A program made the position numbers and the translations under genes. DNA of 59,276 nucleotides from contig NZ_SSXE01000032.1 in assembly GCF_021699195.1 (NCBI RefSeq), forward strand, positions 1 through 59,276, given 5' to 3'. A model generated the notes under the pieces. That model saw only the letters and a program-made list of their open reading frames with translations, had not been told where the DNA came from and did not search any database. Positions 16,466 to 24,548 of this stretch are shown in pieces (within the stretch, counting starts at the first letter, position 1; the number at the start of each line of letters is the position of its first letter). The DNA is from Nonomuraea sp. MG754425 (GTDB taxonomy: Bacteria; Actinomycetota; Actinomycetes; Streptosporangiales; Streptosporangiaceae).

Positions 16466-16839
16466 CGACCGCCATCGGCGCCGGGCCGGGGCGCGCGCTG
16501 ATCGCGGTCTACGGGCTGTTCTCGCTGGCGGCGGGGGCGCGGGCGGGTGTGCAGATCGCCACCAGGTTCGGCGAGGCGCCGCTGGCGTACGCGCTGTCGG
16601 CGTTCGCGGCGGCGGTCTACATCCTGCTCACGGTCGCGCTGTGGCGCGGGGCGCGCCGCCTCGCGCTGGTCGCGCTCGGCATCGAGCTGGCCGGTGTGCT
16701 GGTCATCGGCACGCTCAGCCTGCTCGACGCGGCGGCCTTCCCCGACGCGACCGTGTGGTCGGCGTACGGCAGGGGGTACCTGTTCATCCCCCTCGTGCTG
16801 CCCCTGGTCGGCCTGTTCTGGCTGCGCCGCAGGCGTTGA
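16462..16839 (+). CDS. Small four-helix membrane protein, 125 aa
   Basis: Unknown function. It starts at GTG 16462, overlapping the preceding stop by 4 bp (GTGA), which indicates coupled translation. Four hydrophobic segments are visible (about 9-28, 38-57, 62-82 and 100-120), ending in a basic WLRRRR tail. Lengths and topology resemble the partner gene, suggesting a duplicated or paired unit. No enzymatic motif is seen. Confidence 0.6.
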   Translation: MTTAIGAGPGRALIAVYGLFSLAAGARAGVQIATRFGEAPLAYALSAFAAAVYILLTVALWRGARRLALVALGIELAGVLVIGTLSLLDAAAFPDATVWSAYGRGYLFIPLVLPLVGLFWLRRRR

Positions 16840-16988
16840 GGCCCGGGAGCCGCTGCCGCGCTCCCGCTCGAAGATCGTGGTGAACCCGCTCAAGAAGTTC
16901 TGCGTTGTCCAGGAATAAACGCACATTTCGGTCCTGTTAAGGTGGTGATTCATCCCATGATTAGATGAGCGGAGGAAGATCCCCCAAC

Positions 16989-18200
16989 ATGAGCGTGCTC
17001 GCCCAAGAGACCCGAGGCAGAACCACCCCGCTGGCCTGGCTCCTCGTGCTGGGAATCGTCCTTGCCGCACTCAACCTGCGTACCGGTGTCACCAGCGTCG
17101 GCACCCTGCTCGACCAGCTCTCCGCCGGCCTCGGCATGTCGAGCGTCGGCACCGGGCTGCTGACCACGCTGCCCGTGCTGGCCTTCGCCAGCGTCGGCGC
17201 GGTCACCCCATCGCTGGCCAGGCGCCTCGGCGAGCACCGGCTGCTGCTGCTCGCCCTCGTCACGCTGGGCGCCGGGCTGCTGATCAGGTCGCTGGCCGGC
17301 TCGGCCACGGTGTTCCTGCTGAGCAGCGCGGTCGCGCTGTCCGGCGGCGCCGTCGGCAACGTGCTCATCCCGACGCTGATCAAGCGGCACTTCCCGGCCC
17401 GTACCGGGATCATGACCACCGTCTACACCACGGCCCTGGCCGCGGGCACCATGCTCGCCGCCGCCGCGACCGTGCCGATCGAGCGCGCGTCGGGCGACTG
17501 GCACATCGCGCTCGGCGTGTGGGCGGCCCTGGCCGCCGTGGCCGCCATTCCGTGGCTTGCGCTGTTGCGCAGTGAGCCGGAGCGGGACACGGGCAGCCGG
17601 GACGCGAGCATCCGCGGCCTGCTCAAGAGCCGGCTCGCCTGGATGATCGCGATCTACTTCGGCACCCAGTCGATGATCGCCTACATCATGTTCGGCTGGC
17701 TGGCCACCATCCTCACCGACAGCGGCTACAGCACCTCCCAGGCGGGGCTGATGCTCGGCGTGTTCACGGCGCTGAACATCCCCGTCTCGGTCGCCGTGCC
17801 CATGATCGCCTCCCGCTTCCGCGACCAGCGCCCGGTCGTGGTCGGCCTGGTCGCCTTCTACGTGGTCGGCTTCCTCGGGCTGTGGTTCGCGCCGGGGTCC
17901 ACGGCGATGGTGTGGGTCGTGTTCGTCGCGGTGGGCATGGGGTCGTTCCCGCTGGCGCTGATGATGCTGGCGCTGCGCACCCGCACACCGGAGAGCACCG
18001 CCGCCTTGTCGGCCTTCGGGCAGAGCGCCGGGTACCTCATCTCGGGCGCGGGGCCGCTGCTGGTGGGCGTGCTGCGCGAGACGACCGGCGGGTGGGCGGT
18101 GCCGTACACGATGATCTTCGTGGTGCTCGCCGCCCAGCTCCTCACCGGCCTGTACGCCGGCCGCAACCGCTTCCTGGAGGACGAGAGAATGGCCGGGTGA
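16989..18200 (+). CDS. CynX/NimT-family MFS transporter, 403 aa
   Basis: Twelve-helix MFS permease. The opening segment (LGIVLAALNLRTGVTSVGTLLDQLSAGLGMS) is characteristic of the cyanate/2-nitroimidazole (CynX/NimT) family, with the RTG and SVGTLL signatures and a short central loop rich in charged residues (LRSEPERDTGS). The start ATG 16989 is used because GGAGGAAG (16971-16978) sits 10 nt upstream; ATG 16965 would place that site inside the gene. The 3' end overlaps the AlaX-like gene by 4 bp, so the pair is an operon. Substrate unknown; an amino-acid-like compound would fit the partner. Confidence 0.85.
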   Translation: MSVLAQETRGRTTPLAWLLVLGIVLAALNLRTGVTSVGTLLDQLSAGLGMSSVGTGLLTTLPVLAFASVGAVTPSLARRLGEHRLLLLALVTLGAGLLIRSLAGSATVFLLSSAVALSGGAVGNVLIPTLIKRHFPARTGIMTTVYTTALAAGTMLAAAATVPIERASGDWHIALGVWAALAAVAAIPWLALLRSEPERDTGSRDASIRGLLKSRLAWMIAIYFGTQSMIAYIMFGWLATILTDSGYSTSQAGLMLGVFTALNIPVSVAVPMIASRFRDQRPVVVGLVAFYVVGFLGLWFAPGSTAMVWVVFVAVGMGSFPLALMMLALRTRTPESTAALSAFGQSAGYLISGAGPLLVGVLRETTGGWAVPYTMIFVVLAAQLLTGLYAGRNRFLEDERMAG

Positions 18201-19021
18201 GTTCCACTCTCGTCACCTTTCCCCGCGGCCTGACCAGTGGCCGCGCCACGATCGTCGAGACCGTGCCGGTGGGGGCCCGGCACGGCCTCGTCGTCTCCGA
18301 GACCCCGTTCCATCCCCTCGACCACACCTGGCCCGACCAGCCCGCCGACCGCGGCACGATCGGCGGCCTGCCCGTCGTCGAGTGCCTGACCGGAGCCCGG
18401 CAGGACACCGGCGCGATCCTGCTCGGCGACGACATCCCGGCCCGTCGCGGAGCCGAGGACTGGCAGTGGCTGGTCGTGCACGTGACCGAGACGCCGCTGC
18501 CCGTGGGCGCCGAGGTCGACCTCGAGGTGGACCCGGCCTACCGCGCGGCCCTCTCGGCCGGCCACACCGCCTGCCACCTGGCCGCGCTCGCGCTCAACGC
18601 CGCGCTGGCCGGCCGGTGGCGCAAGGAGGCGAGGGCCGACTCGCTCGGCAACCCCGACTTCGACCAGGCGGCGATCACCTCCTCGCGGATCGGCCCGTAC
18701 ACCAGCCTCGACGTCTACCGCCTGGGCAAGTCGCTGCGCAGGAAGGGCTTCTCCGCCGACGACCTGGACCCCGGCGAGATCGCCCGCGAGGTGAACGAGC
18801 GGCTGGCGGCGTGGGTGGCCGCCGATGCCCCGGTCCGGGTGGAGGTGCCCGGCCCCGGGCTGACGGCCCGCCGCACCTGGCACTGCGCGCTCCCCGAGGG
18901 CGAGGCGTCCATCCCGTGCGGCGGCACCCATGTGACCGGCACGGCGGAGCTGGCGGGCGTCGAGGTCGCGCTCACGCTCGAGGACGCGACGCTGACCATG
19001 CACACCGGCCGCCCCGCCTGA
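18197..19021 (+). CDS. AlaX-like stand-alone alanyl-tRNA editing protein, 274 aa
   Basis: Resembles the editing domain of alanyl-tRNA synthetase. It should hydrolyse mischarged Ser- or Gly-tRNA(Ala). All four zinc ligands are visible: H123-x3-H127 (GHTACHLAA) and C241-x3-H245 (CGGTHV). The length (274 aa) fits the AlaX-L/AlaX-M classes with an N-terminal part. The start GTG 18197 overlaps the transporter stop (GTGA), so the two are translationally coupled. Pairing with a small-molecule exporter is unusual for an editing protein. It might instead protect against a toxic amino acid, for example an analogue, but that is inference. It converges on sigJ with 2 bp between stops. Confidence 0.85.
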   Translation: MSSTLVTFPRGLTSGRATIVETVPVGARHGLVVSETPFHPLDHTWPDQPADRGTIGGLPVVECLTGARQDTGAILLGDDIPARRGAEDWQWLVVHVTETPLPVGAEVDLEVDPAYRAALSAGHTACHLAALALNAALAGRWRKEARADSLGNPDFDQAAITSSRIGPYTSLDVYRLGKSLRRKGFSADDLDPGEIAREVNERLAAWVAADAPVRVEVPGPGLTARRTWHCALPEGEASIPCGGTHVTGTAELAGVEVALTLEDATLTMHTGRPA

Positions 19022-19023
19022 GC

Positions 19024-19926
19024 TCAGGAGAGCTGGAGGTGGGCGATCTTGTCCGGGTTCGCCACCAGGTAGACGGTCTCGATCCGCCCCGCCCCGACCA
19101 CCAGCGAGATGACGGTGACCACCTGCCCGTCCGCCGAGACCACGACGGCCGGCGCGTTGTTGAGCACGGCCAGGTCCATCGACAGGCCGGGCAGGCCCGA
19201 GTCGCCGGTCGCCCGGCCGATCGAGGCCAGGAACTTCGCGATGTTCTCCGGAGTGCTGATCGACAGCAGGTAGCGGCTGACGTTCCCGGCCCCGGTGACG
19301 GCCCGCAGCGCCGCCCTGGCCTTGCCGCCGCCGTCGCTGATCATCGTCACCCGGTCGGAGAACAGCTCGATCAGCGCGTCGAGGTCGCCCGCCGTGCAGG
19401 CGTCCATGAACCGTTCGGTGATCCGCCGCCGCTCGTCGCGGTCCACGTCGAAGCGCGGGCGCTTGTCGCGCACGTGCTCCCTGGCCCGCCGCGCCAACTG
19501 CCTGGTGGCCGGCTCGGCCCGTCCGATGATCTCCGCGATCTCGGCGAACGGCAGGTCGAACGCCTCCCGCAGCACGAACACCGCCCGTTCGAGCGGTGAC
19601 AGCGTCTCCAGCACCACCAGCAGCGCCATCTCCACGGAGTCGGCCAGCTCGGCGTGCTCGGCCACGTCGGGCATGGTGCCGATCGGCTCCGGCAGCCACG
19701 GCCCCACGTACGACTCCCGCCGCGACTTCGCCCACCGCAGCCGGTCGATGGCCAGCCGCGAGGTCACCCTGATCAGGTACGCCCTGGGATCCTGCACGGC
19801 CGCCTCGTCCACCCCGGACCAGCGCAGCCACGCCTCCTGAACGACGTCCTCGGCGTCGGCGACGCTCCCCAGGATCCGGTAGGCGACCGCCGTCAGCACG
19901 CTTCGGTGGTCCTCGAATGTCGGCAT
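19024..19926 (-). CDS. sigJ: ECF41 RNA polymerase sigma factor SigJ, 300 aa
   Basis: ECF sigma factor with its regulatory domain fused. Region 2 (residues 1-70, TAVAYRILGSVADAEDVVQEAWLRW) and region 4 (about 110-165, RAVFVLREAFDLPFAEIAEIIGRAEPATRQLARRAR) are followed by a SnoaL-like domain (about 175-290). That domain contains the conserved linker DGGGK at D198, diagnostic of ECF41. No anti-sigma gene is needed in this group; the C-terminal domain controls activity. A TGTCACA/CGTC motif upstream suggests autoregulation. The usual COE neighbour is absent here, but an epimerase-like gene with the same promoter lies at 4715-5485. Confidence 0.93.
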   Translation of the reverse strand: MPTFEDHRSVLTAVAYRILGSVADAEDVVQEAWLRWSGVDEAAVQDPRAYLIRVTSRLAIDRLRWAKSRRESYVGPWLPEPIGTMPDVAEHAELADSVEMALLVVLETLSPLERAVFVLREAFDLPFAEIAEIIGRAEPATRQLARRAREHVRDKRPRFDVDRDERRRITERFMDACTAGDLDALIELFSDRVTMISDGGGKARAALRAVTGAGNVSRYLLSISTPENIAKFLASIGRATGDSGLPGLSMDLAVLNNAPAVVVSADGQVVTVISLVVGAGRIETVYLVANPDKIAHLQLS

Positions 19927-19935
19927 GAAACCTAA

Positions 19936-19963
19936 GACGTATCACGGAGCCCCCGGTGTGACA
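19936..19963 (-). promoter_or_regulatory. ECF41-type promoter of sigJ
   Basis: On the minus strand TGTCACA (19957-19963), 17 nt, CGTC (19936-19939), with CGTC ending 9 nt before the sigJ ATG at 19926. Apart from one extra spacer base it equals the ECF41 consensus and implies positive autoregulation from a near-leaderless transcript. Confidence 0.65.
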
Positions 19964-20001
19964 CGAGGGGTTCGGAACTCCGTTACACTTGTTGATCGCA
20001 A

Positions 20002-20074
20002 GGGGCTATGGCGCAGTTGGTAGCGCGCCTCCATGGCATGGAGGAGGTCTGGGGTTCGAATCCCCATAGCTCCA
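20002..20074 (+). tRNA. tRNA-Ala (anticodon GGC), copy 1
   Basis: A full 73-nt cloverleaf. The acceptor stem is GGGGCTA/TAGCTCC with one G-U pair, the D-stem GCGC/GCGC, the anticodon stem CCTCC/GGAGG around loop ATGGCAT (GGC, reading GCC), and the T-arm TGGGG-TTCGAAT-CCCCA. The discriminator is A and CCA is not encoded. TACACT at 19984-19989 is a possible -10. It is identical to the copy at 54645-54717. Confidence 0.97.
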
Positions 20075-20084
20075 CCCCTTTTCT

Positions 20085-20546
20085 TCACGGCGGCTCGTCG
20101 TACAACGCGAGTTCCGCCTCGTCGGGTGCCTCGAAGAGTGGCGCCCACTTCTCCAGCAGGTCCCGGGTGACCGGTACCGTGCCCCACGCGTCGCGGCGGT
20201 CCAGGCGGCGGCACAGCTCCTCCAGCGGGGCGTCGAGGTGGTGCAGCTCCACCGCCGCTCCCATGGCGCGGGCGGCCAGCCGCAGTTCGTCCCGCTCCGC
20301 GCGGGCCCAGAAGCCGTACTCCAGCACGACCGTCTGGCCCAGCCGCAGCAGTTCCCGCGCGTGCCGCCAGAGTTGCCGCTCCAGGCGGTCGCGGGCCTGT
20401 TCGTCGTACGGGTCGAGGCCGAGGTGTGCCAGCCACTCGTCGGGGCACAGCCGCAGGGCGGGGCGCTCGGCGGCCAGGCGCCGCGCCAGGGTGGTCTTGC
20501 CGGAACCCGGCAGACCGCAGAGCAGGATGAGACGTCCTAGAGTCAT
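20085..20546 (-). CDS. P-loop kinase-like AAA-family ATPase, 153 aa
   Basis: Small NTP-binding kinase-like protein. Walker A is LCGLPGSGKTTLARRLA near the N-terminus. RLCPDEWLAHLGLDPYDEQARDRLERQLWRHARELL follows, resembling zeta-toxin/shikimate-kinase-type small-molecule kinases. A VVLEYGFWARAERDELR segment, typical of the 'AAA family ATPase' group of predicted aminoglycoside/hydroxyl phosphotransferase relatives, comes next. The substrate is unknown. ATG 20546 is preferred; ATG 20561 would add five residues. It is divergent from the GNAT gene, with start codons within a few bases of each other. It is not obviously a toxin because no antitoxin gene accompanies it. Confidence 0.8.
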   Translation of the reverse strand: MTLGRLILLCGLPGSGKTTLARRLAAERPALRLCPDEWLAHLGLDPYDEQARDRLERQLWRHARELLRLGQTVVLEYGFWARAERDELRLAARAMGAAVELHHLDAPLEELCRRLDRRDAWGTVPVTRDLLEKWAPLFEAPDEAELALYDEPP

Positions 20547-20550
20547 GACA

Positions 20551-20985
20551 ATGACGATCATCGCGTATGAGACCTCGTTCGACGAGGCCGAGATCTTCGA
20601 CCTCTACGACTCCGTCGGCTGGAACGTGTGGACGCGCGACGTCGCCAAGGTGTGCCGTGGGCTGGCCAACTCGCATGCCGTCCTCACGGCGAGGGACGAC
20701 GGCGGGCGGCTGATCGGCCTGGCGCGCACGGTGTCCGACGACGAGTTGGTCTGTTACGTGCAGGAACTGCTGGTCGACAAGGAGTTTCACGGGCAGGGCA
20801 TCGGGCGGCGGCTGCTGGAGCGGCTCAAGGAGCGGTACGCGCACTGCCGGTACTTCGTCCTGACGACCGACCACGAGTCCACCCCCGAGGGGATCGCCAA
20901 CCACGCCTTCTACCGGCGGCTCGGGCTGATCGAGCACCACGAGCAGGGGTTGTCGGCCTTCGCCCTGCCGGTGCGCAACCCCTGA
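20551..20985 (+). CDS. GNAT-family N-acetyltransferase, 144 aa
   Basis: Acetyl-CoA-dependent acetyltransferase. Motif A (LLVDKEFHGQGIGRRLLERLKERY) carries the Q/R-x-x-G-x-G/A acetyl-CoA loop, and the C-terminal NHAFYRRLGL matches motif B. The sequence type resembles bacterial GNATs of the YfbE/YhbS size class; the acceptor is unknown. TAGAGT ends 7 nt before ATG 20551 with no Shine-Dalgarno, so leaderless initiation is likely. ATG 20545 is also in frame. Divergent from the P-loop kinase gene with essentially no spacer, so each promoter lies within the other's 5' coding end. Confidence 0.87.
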   Translation: MTIIAYETSFDEAEIFDLYDSVGWNVWTRDVAKVCRGLANSHAVLTARDDGGRLIGLARTVSDDELVCYVQELLVDKEFHGQGIGRRLLERLKERYAHCRYFVLTTDHESTPEGIANHAFYRRLGLIEHHEQGLSAFALPVRNP

Positions 20986-20988
20986 GCG

Positions 20989-21510
20989 TCAGGGGATCAG
21001 CAGGCGGCCGAGGGTCTCGGGGAGCTCGTCGCGGTTCTGCGGCGTCACGGTGATCAGTTCGGCCTCGACCTGCGTCCGCAGCGAGGCGTGCGCCCGCTGG
21101 TGAACGGTCGCCACCACCGCCGCCCCCGACTCGAAGAGCGCCAGGCAGCGTGGCAGGAACGCCGGTGAGAGCAGCTCCATCGGGCCGATCTCGTCGATGA
21201 GCGCCACCGAGCCGCGTGCGGTCAGCGCCCGTCGCAGGGCCGGGAGCGCGACGCGCTCGAACGCGGGCACGTCCACGCCGTACCTTCCGACGTGCGGTTT
21301 CGAGGTCAGCGACAGGTGGGCCAGCACGGCTCGGTGGCCGTCGAAGTCCTCCACGGTGAAGCCCGTCCGCCGCCCGCGCTCGCGCAGTTCGTCGCTCAGG
21401 AAGCCGGCGATCGGCACGCCCGCCGCCTGCAGCAGCCCGGCGAGGCGGCGGACGACGGTGGTCTTGCCCGTACGGGGCGGGGCGGTGAGCAGGATGCGCG
21501 GCCTGGACAC
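20989..21510 (-). CDS. THEP1-like nucleoside-triphosphatase, 173 aa
   Basis: Matches the NTPase_1/THEP1 family (also AaTHEP1, cancer-related NTPase). Walker A is LTAPPRTGKTTVVRRL; GFLSDELRERGRRTGF, with the conserved G-F, and VALIDEIGPMELLS (Walker B with DEIGxME) follow, and VATVHQRAH comes late in the sequence. Members hydrolyse NTPs slowly and the cellular role is unresolved. The gene stands alone, converging with the GNAT (3-bp gap) and divergent from the WYL regulator. Length is normal for the family. Confidence 0.85.
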   Translation of the reverse strand: MSRPRILLTAPPRTGKTTVVRRLAGLLQAAGVPIAGFLSDELRERGRRTGFTVEDFDGHRAVLAHLSLTSKPHVGRYGVDVPAFERVALPALRRALTARGSVALIDEIGPMELLSPAFLPRCLALFESGAAVVATVHQRAHASLRTQVEAELITVTPQNRDELPETLGRLLIP

Positions 21511-21622
21511 GGCACCAGGATGACAGACGGCCCACCCGCCACGAGCACCGAGCCCCCGCGCGGCGGTCGGCTGGATGGAAAGTGCTCAGCGGATGAGCGG
21601 TTTCAGGGGGAGAATGGGCGGT

Positions 21623-22567
21623 ATGCGAGCCGATCGACTGGTGGCCGCGCTGCTGCTCATGCAGGCACGCGGCCAGGTGACCGCCGCCGAGCTGGCGGAG
21701 CAGTTGGAGGTGTCCGTCGCCACCGCGCGCCGTGACCTCGAAGCGCTGTCCACCGCCGGCATCCCCGTCTACCCCCAGCCGGGACGGGGCGGCGGGTGGT
21801 CGCTGCTGGGCGGCGCGCGTACCGACCTGACCGGACTCACCGCGCACGAGGCGCAGGCGCTGTTCCTGCTCGCCGGGCCGGCCGCGCCGGAGGCGCCCGA
21901 GCTCAGGTCCGCGCTGCGCAAACTGCTGCGGGCCTTGCCCCAGACGTTCAGGGACGAGGCCGAGGCCGCCGCCGGCGCGGTCGTGGTCGATCCCGCCCGC
22001 TGGGGCGAGCCCGGCAGGCGGCGGCCCGAGCTGGTCGGCGTCCTGCAGCACGCCACCGTACGGCGGCGGCGCGTCCGGCTCGAGTACGAGGGCCGCCGCG
22101 ACCGGGGACGCACCGAACGGCTGGTCGAGCCCTGGGGACTGGTGGACAAGGACGACGTCTGGTACCTCCTGGCGGGCACCGAGCGCGGGCAGCGCACGTT
22201 CCGGGTGGACCGGATCGTCGCGGCCGAGGTGACCGAGCAGGGCTTCGAGCGGCCGGACGACTTCGAGCTGCCGAGGGCCTGGGAGGGGGTCGTCGAGGAG
22301 ATGGAGCGGCGGCGCTCGACGGTGTCCGCGACCGTGCTCGTCCCCGCCCGGCTCCTGCCCATCCTGCGCGATCACTTCGGGCGGCACTGCGAGACCCTGG
22401 GGGAGACCGAGGACGGGCGGATCAGGGTGCGGGTGGCCGCGCCGATGGCGCTGACGATCGCCGAGCAGCTCGCCGGGTGGGGGGCGCGGGTGGAGGTCGA
22501 GGAGCCCGGCGAGGTCAGGGCCGAACTGGCCAGGATCGGCGCCGAACTCGTCGAACGCTACACCTGA
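21623..22567 (+). CDS. WYL-domain (YafY-type) transcriptional regulator, 314 aa
   Basis: DeoR-like N-terminal HTH (residues 1-60: RADRLVAALLLMQARGQVTAAELAEQLEVSVATARRDLEALSTAGIPV), followed by a PGRGGGW link. A WYL domain (about 130-210, with RLVEPWGLVDKDDVWYLLAG and TFRVDRI) and a WCX-like C-terminal extension complete it. WYL domains bind nucleic-acid or nucleotide ligands in several systems. ATG 21623 is chosen because AGGGGGAG lies 10 nt upstream. It is divergent from the THEP1 gene and converges with the decarboxylase gene. The target is not obvious. Confidence 0.88.
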   Translation: MRADRLVAALLLMQARGQVTAAELAEQLEVSVATARRDLEALSTAGIPVYPQPGRGGGWSLLGGARTDLTGLTAHEAQALFLLAGPAAPEAPELRSALRKLLRALPQTFRDEAEAAAGAVVVDPARWGEPGRRRPELVGVLQHATVRRRRVRLEYEGRRDRGRTERLVEPWGLVDKDDVWYLLAGTERGQRTFRVDRIVAAEVTEQGFERPDDFELPRAWEGVVEEMERRRSTVSATVLVPARLLPILRDHFGRHCETLGETEDGRIRVRVAAPMALTIAEQLAGWGARVEVEEPGEVRAELARIGAELVERYT

Positions 22568-22606
22568 CGAGCCCGCCGCCCCCGGCGGGCGGTTGGCCAT
22601 GTCGTT

Positions 22607-24076
22607 TCAGCGGTCCGGGAGCGAGGCCGACAGGGCCGCGTGTTCCCAGCGGATCTGCTCCCACGCCTGCTCCACGTGCCGCCGCTCGGTCGCCGTCGCC
22701 CCGATGGCCATGCGCAGCACCACCCGGCCGGCGATCCTCGTGTGCGTCAGGTACATCGACCCGCTCGCGTTGAGCAGTTCCATCAGCCGCAGCGTGGCCC
22801 CGTCCGACTCGGCCGGGTCCAGGCCCGGCCACACCGGGCGGAAGCACACCAGCCCGAACGGATGCGGCTCGTGCACCTCGAACCCGGCGTCCGCGCCGAT
22901 CCACTCGGCCAGTTCCCGCGCCAGCCCGACGCCCTTGCGGATGTGCGCGCGCAGCCCCTCGGCGCCGTACCAGCGGATCACCGACCACAGCTTCAGCGCC
23001 CTGAACCGGCGGCCCAGCGGCACCTGCCAGTCCCGGTAGTCGACGACGGAGCCGCCCGTGGTGGCGGTGTTCCTGAGGTACTCGGGCAGGATCGACAGCG
23101 CCTCCAGCAGCGGGGCCCGGTCGGCGGTCCAGAGCACGCCGCAGTCGAAGTTGGTCAGCAGCCACTTGTGCGGGTTCGTCGCGTACGAGTCCGCGTACTC
23201 GGCCACCCCGTCGTTCAGCCACCGGAACTCCGGGCAGACCGCCGCGACCCCGGCGTAGGCGGCGTCCACGTGCAGCCAGACCCCGTGCTCCCGGCACACC
23301 TCCCCGATGGCGGGCACCGGATCGACGGCGGTGGTGGAGGTGGTGCCGACGGTGGCGCACACCATCGCGGGGACGGCCCCCGCCGCGACGTCCTCGGCCA
23401 GCAGCGCGCGCAGATGGGCGGGGTCCATGGCCAGCGTGCGCGGATCGACGTCCACCGCCCGCAGGCCCGCCGCGCCCAGCCCCGCGATCCTGGCCGCCTT
23501 CTCCAGCGACGAGTGCGTCTGGGACGTCACGTACACCGTGTAGCGCCGGTCGATCCCCTCGGCCGCGACCCGGCCGCCGCTCGCCCGGTGCAGCGCCGCG
23601 AGCAGCGCGACCAGGCAGGCACTGGACGCCGAGTCCTGGATGACGCCGCCGCCCGCCGCGTCGGTACGGAACCGCTCCGGCAGCCCGAGCAGCTCGGCGA
23701 GCCAGTCGACGACCACGGTCTCCAGCTCCGTGCACGCGGGGCTGGTGACCCACAGCATGCCCTGCACGCCCAGCCCGCTGGAGAGCAGGTCGCCCAGGAT
23801 GGCCGGGCCGCTGGTGTTGGAGGGGAAGTAGGCGAAGAAACCCGGGTGCTGCCAGTGGGTGATGCCGGGGAGCAGGATCCGGTCCAGGTCCGACAGCACG
23901 CTCTCGAACGGCTCGCCGTGCTCGGGCGGCCCCGTGGGCAGGGCGCGGCGGATCTCACCCGGCTTGACCTGCGACAACACGGGATTGGACGCGATGCCGG
24001 CGAGGTAGTCCGCGATCCAGTCGATGACCTGCTTGCCGTGGTGGCGGAACTCCTCAGGCGTCATATGAGGGCTCAT
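22607..24076 (-). CDS. PLP-dependent group II amino-acid decarboxylase, 489 aa
   Basis: Aromatic-L-amino-acid decarboxylase-type fold I enzyme, likely giving an aryl- or alkylamine from its amino acid (tyrosine, phenylalanine or DOPA-like). Internal PLP lysine is K304 in NPHKWLLTNFDCG, DAAYAG (HVDAAYAGVAAVCPEF) binds the cofactor, and the N-terminal HWQHPGFFAYFPSN loop is the aromatic-decarboxylase signature. Length (489 aa) is typical. The ATG 24076 start lacks a clear Shine-Dalgarno (GGGCGG only); ATG 24064 is an alternative. Exact substrate cannot be told by eye. It is monocistronic, behind the DUF4236 gene and two hairpins. Confidence 0.9.
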   Translation of the reverse strand: MSPHMTPEEFRHHGKQVIDWIADYLAGIASNPVLSQVKPGEIRRALPTGPPEHGEPFESVLSDLDRILLPGITHWQHPGFFAYFPSNTSGPAILGDLLSSGLGVQGMLWVTSPACTELETVVVDWLAELLGLPERFRTDAAGGGVIQDSASSACLVALLAALHRASGGRVAAEGIDRRYTVYVTSQTHSSLEKAARIAGLGAAGLRAVDVDPRTLAMDPAHLRALLAEDVAAGAVPAMVCATVGTTSTTAVDPVPAIGEVCREHGVWLHVDAAYAGVAAVCPEFRWLNDGVAEYADSYATNPHKWLLTNFDCGVLWTADRAPLLEALSILPEYLRNTATTGGSVVDYRDWQVPLGRRFRALKLWSVIRWYGAEGLRAHIRKGVGLARELAEWIGADAGFEVHEPHPFGLVCFRPVWPGLDPAESDGATLRLMELLNASGSMYLTHTRIAGRVVLRMAIGATATERRHVEQAWEQIRWEHAALSASLPDR

Positions 24077-24128
24077 CCGCCCACTCTGTCCGCAGAAGGG
24101 GGCAAACGAAAGAGGCTGACGGAAGTGG

Positions 24129-24184
24129 ACGGGCCGGAGGCTTTCGCCCCCGGCCCGTTCTATCTCAAGCGGTCTCGCGACCGC
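24129..24184. terminator. Two hairpins after the DUF4236 gene
   Basis: GCGGTC-TCGC-GACCGC (24169-24184) lies 6 nt past the DUF4236 stop. ACGGGCCGG at 24129-24137 pairs perfectly with 24150-24158 around a 12-nt loop. On the minus strand these would separate the DUF4236 gene from the decarboxylase gene that follows. Confidence 0.5.
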
Positions 24185-24190
24185 CGAGGG

Positions 24191-24394
24191 TCAGTGGTGG
24201 TGGCGGTAGCGCCGGCCACCGAAAGTCTTGCCGAGATGGAAGCCGCCGGGCAGGTGCACCGACACGTGACGGCGGCCGTCGGGAGTGGTCGAGACGTACA
24301 GGCGGCGATTGCCGAAGCTGTGGCCGACGCCGTGCCGCGACAGGTTGATCCGGAACGGCCCCACTTTGATCGACTTGTTGTAGTGCCAGCCCAT
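24191..24394 (-). CDS. DUF4236-like small basic protein, 67 aa
   Basis: Short protein matching the DUF4236 pattern: WHYNKSIKVGPFRINLSRHGVGHSFGNRR, with the K-S-I-K-(V/L)-G-P and N-L-S-x-x-G-x-G-x-S elements. A histidine/arginine-rich tail RRYRHHH follows. It is strongly basic; in other bacteria the motif is an N-terminal module of unknown role. ATG 24394 has GGAGGAGA 5 nt upstream, the clearest ribosome site in this area. It is encoded alone, divergent from the phosphoesterase at 24549. Confidence 0.75.
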   Translation of the reverse strand: MGWHYNKSIKVGPFRINLSRHGVGHSFGNRRLYVSTTPDGRRHVSVHLPGGFHLGKTFGGRRYRHHH

Positions 24395-24548
24395 GGCTCT
24401 CCTCCGCCGTCGTCCGCTCGTCAGGTAGAACGGGCGGGGCCGCCGCAGGGTTCCCGGCTCGGGGTTTCCCATGGGGAGGGGCCTTTCCCCCGGGCGGGCC
24501 GGCGGGCATACGGTGGGTGGGCCGGCCGAACAGGAAGGACCGAGCCAC

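Noticed and set aside
20085..20985. P-loop kinase plus GNAT as a toxin-antitoxin pair
   Set aside because: Genes are divergent rather than cotranscribed, and the kinase lacks a recognisable zeta-toxin substrate-site pattern; no antitoxin-like partner.
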